64,000 nucleotides of DNA. Origin: Trichobilharzia regenti. Its lineage: Eukaryota; Platyhelminthes; Trematoda; Strigeidida; Schistosomatidae. Position numbers and translations under genes: made by a program. Each line of letters begins with the position of its first letter. The stretch's first letter is position 1. The stretch lies in contig OX235265.1 in the NCBI GenBank assembly GCA_944472135.2, positions 1,800,501 to 1,864,500 on the forward strand. The letters run 5' to 3'. A model generated the notes under the pieces. That model was not told the DNA's origin. It was given only the letters and a program-made list of their open reading frames with translations, and ran no database searches. This document shows positions 44,501-56,500 of this stretch, one piece after another.

Positions 44501-47500
44501 AAACGGCTGTCCAGTACTCCTTAGTTTTTCAATCATTCTTTAAATAACATCAGTTCATGGGCAAACTCGAAACAAATCGAATCTCTACAAATTAGGTCTT
44601 AAAAAGGAATAAATAACTTGAAGTCATATCCACCGTGCAAGAATAATCTCTCATGACCTACTGGTCTAGTGGATAACGTTTCAGTGCTTCAGGCAAAATC
44701 ATTTGGGATACCTTTACTCTCTAAGGAGCAAAGTAAGTTCAGTTGACGAGTTTTAAGTTGGACGAAATGCTCGTCTCGGAATCAACTGTTAGTCACCATT
44801 AAACAAGTAACTTCAAACTCTAAGATTCATTAAGAAACATTCCATGAATATGTGAGTGGTGAATGGATTCGAAAGAAAAACCTCATTCGTGACTTCATTC
44901 AAATGAGTATTCTCCTTTAAGAGGCATAGCTGTAAAGGAATTCACCCTGCACTTACTTGTTGAATAGGCTTCTTTGATCTCCCTGATTTGTTCATTTGTT
45001 CTAGAGCATAATATTTCAATAAGTACATCTTCATCTGTACCAGCACCTCGCATGGCTTTACGCAACTCAAGAGCATCGAATTCAGCTGGTGATAAACACA
45101 AAGCTGTCATACATTGTAAAAAATGTCCACTTAATTCAGAATCAAATTTAGACTTTAAATCTTTTCCGAATAATGATTTATATTTTTTACGATTGCTGCA
45201 CGTTGATTAGGACTTCTATGCGCCATAACATCAATTAATTCTTTTTCATTTGTTCCTAATCCTGCCATTGCTTTTCTTAAACGTTCACAGTCTGTTTCAG
45301 CATCAAAGTTGGCTGCATCTGTGACTGTTGGTTCAAACTGTAAAATAAAAAGAATGAAAGTAGGTTAATAATAGTAATACGTATATTATTGATTGTATTT
45401 ATTGATTTTATTCTATGATTCCTATTGACTGATTTATGTTGATATTAGATGGTTGGAAGCAATCGGCCACAGGAAGCCTCGTTGGGATCTAGGTTGCGTG
45501 CTAGTTGGCACTTACCAGTCAACAAGGCGTATCTGCCACACTGAAGGAACTCATGTCCCTTCTGCACTTCGAACCCGCGTCACCCAGTGAGAGCTGAAGA
45601 CAAAGATGTTACAGCTGATCTTTTCAGGCTCGCGATTGACCTGCTGTAGTCTTGTAGTGGATATTTTGATTGGACACTAGTAACTAGTGTGATGCGTCTA
45701 GTCCTATGTTTAGTGCAGACTGAATTCTGTCATGGAGGATTTCATCACGAGCTTGCATCAGTTATAGAACCACTTGGAAACCAGGGAGTTTTGGAAAGCT
45801 GTTTCGCCCCACCTAGTTTAGGACTGTTCAGCAGTACGAACCCACCACCACAGTTCCAACCCAGGACCTTCTGGTTACAAGGCGAGCTCGTAGTCCATTA
45901 AGCCACTGGGACCCGATCCAGCGGCCAGCCCATCAATTCTAACGTCTGCCAATTCACGACATAGCGCGACCATTTCACCATGTCTTCTTCAATGGGTTAC
46001 TGCCTCATCCTGCAACCTGCTGTGCACTACTGGTAACGGCTACCTACTAGAACCCCTGGTTAACTGCCTGAATAGGGCCAGTCGCTAGTGAGCATCAGAT
46101 TAATTCTCAAGCATTGGCATTTTGTAGGACGAAACTGCTGACCAGTACTCAATGGTATTCCAGTTGTTCTCTAACTCATGTCAGCTCATGATGAAATCCT
46201 CCATCCAATCAAACACAAAATCCCTACAAAACCAATACCTGAATTCTATCAGTCAAGTTTGTAATGTGGCCACCATTCTAGGTGGCTCGCCACCACGGTG
46301 CACATTGATTTGATGATATTAGATGGTTGGAGGCAATCGACAGGAAGCCGAACTGTAGGGCTGTTACGGCATACCTGCTCCTAATATCGATACTTACAGT
46401 ATATCTAATTGTAAACGCGATGTTATTTGATTGATAGCAACTTGCAAAGCCATTAGAAAGGCTTATTTCGTCCTATCAGGAACCTGTTAGTTACAGGTTC
46501 CTGCAACCTCCAGTGATTGACGGTGTTCTCGATGACGGATAACGTTTTGGTGTTTGAAATTGTGAGTGGTGAGTCTCACTGAGAACACTATCAACCATTG
46601 GGGACAGCTTGAAATTCAAGAGCAAATAGAGAAGACAATTGCTGGTACAAACAAATACCAACAGGTGCTATAGAAATTTGACTAGGCTCAGGATTCGATT
46701 CTCGGCCGACGGATTCCTTAGCCTGTATTAAACCCGATGAAGAAGGGATGCTACGCATGATGTTGTCAAACGCACCTGAAAAAATACACACCGTCACTTG
46801 TGGAACTCCATGCCTCAAATCTGAAACCTTAAATTCCACTCGGAACGCAAAGAAATGAACCTTTAATCTCAAACATTTGATATAGCTACCGTTAAGTACC
46901 ATTTTAAATCTGAAAAGGATTGCCATTTAGCTGTAAAAAGCAAACATAGCCGATGACAGCTTGTTGGTTAGACTGTATACTGAGTATCGGTACACTGCAT
47001 ACTTCTCGGCTTGTAACAGTTACTTAGTAATGTGCTAACATGTGAAATATCACTGGGAAAATCACCTTTCAACCAACGCACGGAGAAATTGAATTCCAGG
47101 CCGTGATATGTTAGTCCTGTCAGCTCTCCAACAATAAATCAATTACAAATGACGGAAACATTATGAACGGTCGGAAGTTAGAATGCCTGTATCATTGAGC
47201 TGCATCTTAGTTACTCACCCAGTAATCTTAAAGCCCTGCGTCAATCTGTAGTGACATTATGCCGATGCCAAGCCACGACAACGGTTATGTACACCTAATT
47301 TTCCAAAATTGGGCATTTAGTTTTACAGTATAGTAATGCATGCATTCACCCCTCCATTCCCTGCTCACTTACGACTTCTGAACTCTATTGATTGCTAGCT
47401 GCTTTGACTTATCCAATGAAGGGCATTTAGGCTCATGTATTCAGTACTGAATAGCACTGATGACCGTTAAATTTATGATGTCAAACAAATCATATATTGT

Positions 47501-50500
47501 GATTTGAATATACTGTCTTTGAAGGAAGTCTGAGTGGAATTTCGTGTTCATTAAATCACTTAAGACAACTTTCTGACATCATCTTTTGAATTCGGATGGC
47601 TAAACAACTTCGCTGTGTGATCTGATCTGGAGATAGGTTCAACCTTGAACAGCAAATGTGTTTAAGACTACTTAACTTTATTAACGAATTCTACTACATT
47701 ATATAATTTATTTTCGCATAAAATTATATACTACTGGTTGATTGGAATGAGTAGCTGCATACTACCCACATCGGCTATCTCTCTGAGTTGAGTTAAACAG
47801 GAGACATCTCGGATGAGCTTAGTGGCACTAGGCGGGCGAACTAGCACTACTAGTTGAAATGAGTAGTAGGCAACTACTTATCTCGGTTTATCAGTAGTAT
47901 ATACTTTTATGCAAATATTCTTGTTTTTTGGTTACTATTTATGGTATCAAGTCAGTCATACATAACTTGGTTTCCAAAGGTAACTACGTTGAAATATCAC
48001 GACTCAAAGTGTCTAGACTTGAAATTGGCAACCCGACTTGCGGAAAATTTGCACTGAGGAGTCAATTGACAAAGAATTGAGAAATCTCCGAGGGACCTTG
48101 ATAGAAAATGGTTTCCCATCACCCAGATTCACAGATAAGAATCTAAAACCGTAGATGGCTTTCGAAGTCTCTCAGTGAAACACACTTTGCTGTCAATCTA
48201 CGAGTAACATTTTCCCGCAAGAAACTATTCAACCACCACGTGAAAGACAATTAGTTGCATTGGGGCCACCACTTCAACATACATATACCAGTTCACTTGC
48301 CTGTGTGGAGCCGAGTATATTGGTCGTATCATTCGTCTGCTTGTAAAACATGCTCGGCAACACAGTCCAGCATGGTTAGCAAGGGTAGAACGCAAGGGTG
48401 CATACAGTTCAATAACAGAACACTTGGTGAATTTAGGACATTCAGCTCCATTTGAAAAGTTCTTCAGAGTCATATACAAGGTCCGATCAAACCTCTCTCT
48501 TAAAGGGAGTCCATTCAAGGCATCTAGGAATACCTGAGCCACTGGCTATCCAAAACCTCAAGCCCACTATATTTTTTCAAAAGAATTACGTCCAATCATT
48601 GTCCCTAACATGACCATCATAAAAAGTCAGTCCAACCAATAATGATTACCCTATTGCCTTTCTTTGTGAGTTAGTGGCGCAGACGTAGAAAGTTCACCAG
48701 CCACGCATGTAGTTCAGTGTTCCTTCCCCAGCCTACGTACCACTTTACCTCGCTAAGCCAGTATTAAGACTGGTAAAGAGGGAAGGTTGGATATGAGACT
48801 AGCAAACCCATCCCGTAAAAATAAACATCACTTCTATCGAATCTTCAAAGCTCTATCTTGGAGCCTTATGTTCCACCGGGAACGTAATTTATTTATTTAT
48901 TATTTATTTAAACGCATAAAAAACTTGGTACAATATGGCACCAAGAAAGATGCGCCACACAATAATAATAAAACAACATAGATCAAAAAAAGGAAGGAAG
49001 GAAAGAAAAAATATATATAAGTAGAGAACGGATAAAGAACTTCATCTGGAAGGAAAACAGTCATGCTTAACAAGTTCAAACAGTGTTCGTTAGCTATCAT
49101 CGGGAAGGGAAGAAAGAAGGAAATCGCAACACATTCGCCACTGATTACGATTCTTGGCCATATCCGATAACGTTTCGAGCCATCGATTTGAGCTATCTCT
49201 CGGACCCCAACCAGGGAGTCGTGACACACCAACCGATGCTAATCTAGCACAAAAATCCTTCATCCCACGACGCCACGTCATGGACTGACCACCTCTTTTT
49301 CCATCCCGTCCCAGGGCTAGCGAACAGAGACCTGTACGGAAGCCTCTGGGGTGACATTCGGAGCACATGTCCAAGCCACCGGAGCCGGTGTTTCCAGATG
49401 ACGACATTCAATGAATGGTGATCTCCACTTTGTTCAAACACACGCCGCCGAACCTCAGAATTACTCACGCGATGATGCCATCGAACGCAAGCAATCCTGC
49501 GGAGACAGCGGTGATCGAACACGCAGAGTCGCCGCACATCCTCAGCTCGGAGAGGCCAGGTTTCACAGGCGTAGAGCAGCGCAGCCCGCACCGAAGCATT
49601 GTATACCCGACCTTTGACAGCCAGGCTAACGTCGCGACGGCGCCATAGGTGGCTCAAGTTGATGTATGCCACCCTAGCCTTCATTATACGGTTGGAAATC
49701 TCATCCGTCACCCCTCCGCCAGCACTCACACAACTACCCAGGTACACAAACTTATCAACAACTTCAAGCGGTTCACCCGCAAGAGTGAGTGCAGGTACAG
49801 GCTCCTGCCAATCTTGTAACAGTACTTTGCACTTAGACGGCGCAAAGCACATACCATACTTACAGACACTGATCGCCAACTGATTAAGTGCGATTTGGGC
49901 AGCCTGCATGCTATCGCACAGTAAGACGATATCGTCTGCATACTCGAGGTCGAAAAGTCTATCTCCAGGTAGCAGATCTACACCACCTTCACGCACATCC
50001 TTCAGAGCTGACTCCAGAATGTCATCGATGGCAAAGTTAAAGAGAAATGGAGAGATTGGGCAACCCTGTCTAACCCCACTGTTGGTTGGGAACAGTGGTG
50101 ATAGTTGGTTGTATGCCCTCACTCTACCTGAGGTGTTTCTGTATAGGGCTTTCAGGATGTTAACAAATTTCTCAGGTACACCTCTCTCTAACAGACAGTT
50201 CCAGAGCACAGTTCTGTCCAACGAATCGAAGGCAGCCCTAATATCAAGAAACACAACGATCGTTGGCCTGCAATACGTGTGGCGGTGTTCCAACAACTGA
50301 CGAAGGGTGAACACATGATCAATGCATCCACGACCTGAACGAAACCCAGCCTGCTCTTCGCGAATCAATCCTTCACGTATTTTGCACAGTCTGCGAAGCA
50401 AGACAGCAGCCAATATTTTAGACGCGACTGGTAACAGACTGATACCCCTATGATTGTCACACGAATTACGTCGACCCTTTTTAAAGATGGGGACGATAAT

Positions 50501-53500
50501 GGCTTCGTTCCACATTGATGGTACACTCCGGGAACGTAAAGGGATAATGATAAAAAATAACCTTTGGCAGGAAATAATTCTGGAACTTTCTCATACACTA
50601 CTTACTATAAATACACGAATGTACAACTGTGTAGTTGATGACTTTGTCGAAAAGAAAATTTTCTTTATTGTGACTGTCTTCTTAATAATTTGCTAATTGG
50701 TTGGAGGATTTCATCACGAGCTGACATCTGTTAGAGAACCATTGGAAAATCACCACCAGGGAGTACTAGACAGCTGTTTCGTTCCACCTAGTTTGGGACT
50801 CTTCAGAAGTACGCACCCACCCCGCTGGGGTTCGAACCCAGGACCTTCTGGTTAAAAGGCTAGGGAGCTCGTAGACAATCAAGCCACTGAGATCCGATCC
50901 AATGACCAACTAATGAATTCCGACTTCTATCACTTCATGGGATTGCGCAACTACTTCTCAATCTCTTCTTCTATGAGTTACTCCCTCACCTTCAACACCT
51001 ACTTCACCCAAATGGTCACCGCTTCCCACAACAATCCCAGGTTAACTGCCTGAATAGGGCCAGTTGCTAGTGAGCATCAGATCGATTTTCAGGTATTGGT
51101 TTTTGTAGTGACTTAGTTTGGTTGGTTGAAGGATTTCAAACAATCAATGAAACAAATTCCCTACAAGGTGCCAATACTTGAAAATTGATCTGATGCTCAC
51201 TAGCAACTGGCCCTATTCAGGCAGTTAACCTGGGGTTCTATAGGGAAGCCGTGATCAGAAGGGTAGAGCAAGTTGAAGATGAGTCAGTAACTCATCGAAG
51301 ACGACATTGCGAAGTGGTTGGGTCATGTTGTGAATTGACAAAAGTTAAAATTTATGGGCTGGCCGTTGGATGTGGTCCCAGTGGCTTAATGATCTACAAC
51401 CTCCCTAGCCCTGTAATTAGAAAGCCCTGGTTTCGAATCCCGGCGGGCGCGTACCGATGAAGAGTCCCAAACTAGGTGGGACGAAACAGCTGTCCAGTAC
51501 TCCCTGTTGGTGATTTTCCAGTGGTTCTCAGCTCATAATGCAATCCTCTATGCAATCAAACAAAATCCCTACAAAACCAATACTTGCAAGTGCCAATATT
51601 TGAAAATCAATCTGATGAGAATTGGGAATGGTATTTGCTTTTCACTACACATATAACAATTACTTGGATTAGATTTCAATATGATGGCTGTAGTACGTTT
51701 GTAGACTAAAAATCATATACACTGAGGTGTATCCTTGATTGTGTATTTACTGTCTCTAACTTAAAATATTTTGTATTTCATGAAAAGCATTCATTCCATC
51801 ACAAGTATCATGTGATGTGCTTTTGAGAGTAGGTGAGGAGAGGGGGCTAGGGTGTGCAGTGGAAGAAAGGTAGATTTCTCTTCTACACATATTCTAATAA
51901 TACAAAAAAAAATATACGTCATGCAAAGTATTCAGCACTGCGTAAACAATACAAGTACAATTCCATTTTTAGTAGATTTGTCTGAAAACATCACATGTGA
52001 TATTTCAACATTGTGCATACCAAAGAAAATTCAGTAAACACATTGCGTTTGATAGCATGTGATAGTTGGTAATTACTCATTGTATTTCTATTGCAAACGA
52101 AAAATAGTTAAATTGTATGGACAGATTGAAAGAATTATTAAAAAGATTATTGTAGCGAAGAAAAGTTTCTTTTCGATGAAGTCACCTTCAACTGAGGCTG
52201 CACATTCGTGTACTTTTAATAAATGTGAGAGAAAGTTCCAGAATAATTTCCGGTCAAGGGTCAAATTGTGCACACATGGTCCGGGATTCGATCCCCGGTC
52301 ACCGACGCACTCTTTTACCTCACTGAACTAGAAGTGAAGCTGGTGAAGAGGAAAGGTTGAGCATGAGGCTAGCAACCCCATTCTGTAAAAAATAAACACT
52401 GCTACAGAAACTTCAAGCCACTAGCTTGAAGGTGGCCTATGTTCCACCGGGAAAGTGAAGGAAAATTAAAGGGTCAAAGTGATAAAATTACATTTAGGAA
52501 TTTGAAATGCCATAATAAACACGCAGAGGGGGCCGGATAAAATACAAACAAAGTAGCATCATAATTACTGAAAAGATTGACGCTGATTGTGCAATTAGGG
52601 GTTAGAAATGTAGAAATAACAATAATAGACAGGATGTTTGGATAAAAAATCTAGTGGGATCACAAATAATGTGACGCATAATTGTTTATGCAGTTAGGGG
52701 TTAAATATGTAGAAATAATAAAATGACAAAATAGACAGGAAGTTTGGATAAGAAAGGCAATGGGATAGTGACTATTAGAAGAATTATCTGTTTATGATGA
52801 CGATGGCAGGGAGAAGGGTTGAACGCATTTCTTTTGGATATATATCGTGGGTTTGAGCTGTTTGATGGCTAGTGCCTCGGCGATGCCCAGATATCTTAAT
52901 CTCAGTCCCTTTGATAGGTTTGATGGAATCTTGTATATGATGTTTTGAAGGATTTTTCGAATGGAATTGGATGTCCTGAATTAACCAGATGTTCTGTCAC
53001 TGAACTGTATACACGTTTTCGATCTCCTTTTACAAGCCAGCCTGGAAAGGCACTAGCTATCCAAAAGAAATACATTCAACCCTTGTCCCTGCCATGGCTA
53101 TCATAAACAGGCAATTCTTTTTTAATAGTGATTATCCCTTTATTATCCAAACTACCTGTTTATTCATGTTGTTTTTAAGTTTTTCTTAATCCCTCCACTA
53201 TTTACACTACCATATTTTCATATCCGAACTTCCTGACTATTTTTTGTCATTTTATTATTTCTACATATTTAATCCCTGACTGTATAAACAAGTATTCGTT
53301 ATATTAGTTATGATCCCAATAGATGTTTTATCCAACCATCCTGTCTTTTTGGTTATTTCTACATTGCTAGCCCCTAGTTGCACCGCATGTCAATCTTCTC
53401 AGTAATTAGGACGCTACTTTGTTTGAGTTTTATCCGGCCCCTTCCTCGTGTTTATTATGGCATTTCAAATTCCTAAATGTAATTTTAATAATTTGACCAT

Positions 53501-56500
53501 TGACTGGAAGTTATTCTGAAACTTTCTTGCCCATTTATTATATGAAATACACGAATGTAGAGTCTAGTTGACGGTGACTTCATCGAAAAGAAAATTTTCT
53601 TCGCTGCAACGAACTTTAAAATAATTCCTATGATCCAATGTGTAGATTGAAAGACTTTCTGCCCATCAATTTTTCATACTACGCTCAGAAAGATATCAGC
53701 ATGGTGGACTTTATTTAATGTAAGAGGGGTTTGGGAGGGCAGTTGAAGAAGGGTGGAAAATAACGGTGCTTAACCAAAGTGTATTCCTACTAGCATACGC
53801 CATACTTGGAAGCAGAAGACTGATACTTCTCTGTCGTTCAATGTTGAATTTTGAGAATGGACACTTATGTGTATCGATGGTTCAGCGGTAGACAGCTTGC
53901 CATCTACGCACGTGGTCTGGATTTCGATCCCCACCTGATGCATGCCTAAAACTCCCTAAGGCGATGGTAAAGCTGGTAAAGAGGGAAGGATTGGCGTAAG
54001 ACTAACAACCTCATCCTGATTAAGGGAAAAAACCCTGCTGTTATTGAATATTCAAAGATGCAGCTTGAAGTTTCTTATGTTCCACTCGGAACTTGTGGGG
54101 ATGAGAAAAATAGCACTTTTGAAATGTTTCCAGACTAGTATTCAACAGAATGGAGTGAATAAAAGTTGAAATCAAAATATTTATTTGCCTAATCTTTAAT
54201 TATCGAATAGTAAGGATGATATTTATCTACGAAATGAAGGGCGTATAACAAAACCAAAAGAACAAAGTATAAAGAGTCAAGCAACAAAAATTAAAAAAAT
54301 TAAAGGTCACTAATGTTCTCATTTATGTGAAAACTATCACACAATGAATTTGGTATCATGTGATATGAAATGAAGAGATTGAATTGATATTAGATGGTTG
54401 CTGGTAATCGGGAGGGAGCCTTGCACCAATTAGGTTTCGTGCTAAAGTCAGTAGGGCGTACCTGCAGTGTTGAAGGAACTCTTGTCCTTTATGAGATTCT
54501 AGCCTGCATCAGCCAGTGCTGCAGTCAGAGGCGTTACCATGGAGCTATTTGGGCTCGTGATTGACCTCCTGTAGAACTGTATTGGATATTTTTGTTTGAT
54601 TGAACACTAGTCAGTAAGTAGTGTAATATGTCTGGTCCTATCTTCGGTGCAGACTGAATTCTGTCAGTCAAATTTGTAATGTGGCCACCAATCAAGGTGT
54701 CTCAACATCAGATACTCCTTGTTGACTGGTGAGTGACAACAAGCAGAAAACCTGAGTCAGGCAGGACTTCCTGCAGATCGCCTCCAACCATCTAATATCA
54801 ACACTTCAAACTACAGTTCATAGTGATAGGGAGCCTACCAGTGGCATGACGGCCACATTGCAAACGCGACTGATCGAATTCAATCTTAACCAAACAAAGG
54901 GGAATACACACATTACACTACTTACGAACTAGTGTCCGGTCAAAGAGAATGAATGTTAGAAAATAGCAAACATTATTTCAAATTTGACCATAAAGTCACA
55001 TCGTTTACAGAACCATTGAAAACCGACATGATGTACAGGATAGTTGTTACCATCGGCCTAGTTTAGAACTCTTGCGCAGTACGCCCTAGTAACTTTACCT
55101 ACAGGGGTTGAGTTCAAGATGCCGGTGTTACAAGACGAGTTTATCCATAATTCAACTACTGGAGTGCAATCAAATGATCCATGATTTCTTATTTATAAGA
55201 ACTCGCAATACATACAACACAAATCACAACCAGGCCAGCGTTCACTACTGACCGACGTAGGGCGTGAGGATAGACATTTGCCTATGACAACGGGTGGCAG
55301 TTGAGCGATAAATCGCATACCAGAAAAAAGCATATGTACATTGATTTCAGGATTTCATCATGAGCTGACATTAATTAGAGGAACATTGGAAAACCAACTG
55401 GGAGTACTGGACAGCTGTTTCGTCCTAGTTTGGGACTCTTCATCAGTACGAACCCACCGGGATTCGAACCCAGGACCTTCCGGTTACAAGGCGAGCATCA
55501 GCAGAAGTTAGAATTCAAGGACCATTGGATCGGGTCCCAGTGGCTTAATGGTATACTAGCTCGCCTTGTAACCGGAAGGTCCTGGGTTCAAATCCCAGGG
55601 GGTTCGCACTGATGAAGAGTCCCAAACTAGGACGAAACAGTTGGTTTTCCAATGGTTCTCTAACTAATGTCAGCTCATGACGAAATCCTGAAACCACCTA
55701 AATCCCTACAAACCAACACTTAAATATGTACATTGAAACAAATCCGAAAAATCTCAGTGTTTGATGATGTACTTGAGAATTTTACATTAACGATGTATTG
55801 AAATCACTCAGTGAAAAGTTCGAGACTACATCACCTTGACTGAATCATCAATACTACAGATCAAAACGCAACATCTATAATAATTAGGCGGTCTTGAAAT
55901 AGTGGAGAAGAGTGGATGATTTGCAATTAGTTGTGCTCTCTGAGCTGTTTGGTTTAATTGCGGAACTTTCGTTGTCCTCCTGGATAACATCTTCAGCGCA
56001 AGTTTAAGCATAGAATGACGTCATTTAAATTCTCCATGAATGATAGAATCGCGTCTCCTGGCAACCATCTTCATGACTGGTAGTCATGTTAATTTTTGAT
56101 TGACTTGGATTTTAAACTTTCTTGCCACCTGATTTACTTTTTATTAGTTGGTAGATTTGGTCCCCTTCGAATCAGAATCCAGGAACACAAATCAGCTGTG
56201 AAAAGACGTGATATATAATCCTGTTTCATATCAACGCGTGTAGATAATTATGGACATCAGTTTGATTGGAATAATGTAAAACTTTTAAGTACAGGAAACA
56301 CCAAAAATGCAGTCGAGGAATTCCTAGATGCCTGGAACTCAAACAAATATGCGACTAACAAACATGCCAATATAGAACAAATCTACCAACTAATAAATAG
56401 GAAATCACATGTAACGAGAAAGTTCAAAATTCAAGTCAATAAAAAATGATCAATGCAGATGTAAAGATGGTTACCAGGAGACGCAATTCTATCACCCCTA

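Larger units (their letters stand above)
48200..50695 (+). mobile_element. Penelope-like element split by SINE-B and a LINE
   Basis: 48275-48640 encodes [20 protein letters not shown] (GIY-YIG), [40 protein letters not shown] and [17 protein letters not shown] across one frameshift. The terminal part resumes at about 50550 (gaaataattctggaactttc) and ends with gtcgaaaagaaaattttctt at 50646. Confidence 0.8.

Noticed and set aside
51455..51505. Counting every gatgaagagtcccaaact copy as an active hammerhead
   Set aside because: With the helices aligned, these copies have A in place of C3 (AUGAAGA). The CUGAUGA that seems present overlaps helix I and is out of register.
52060..53660. DNA transposon with long terminal inverted repeats
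   Set aside because: The arms contain PLE coding tails and PLE ends, and no transposase or target duplication was seen; an inverted PLE dimer explains it better.
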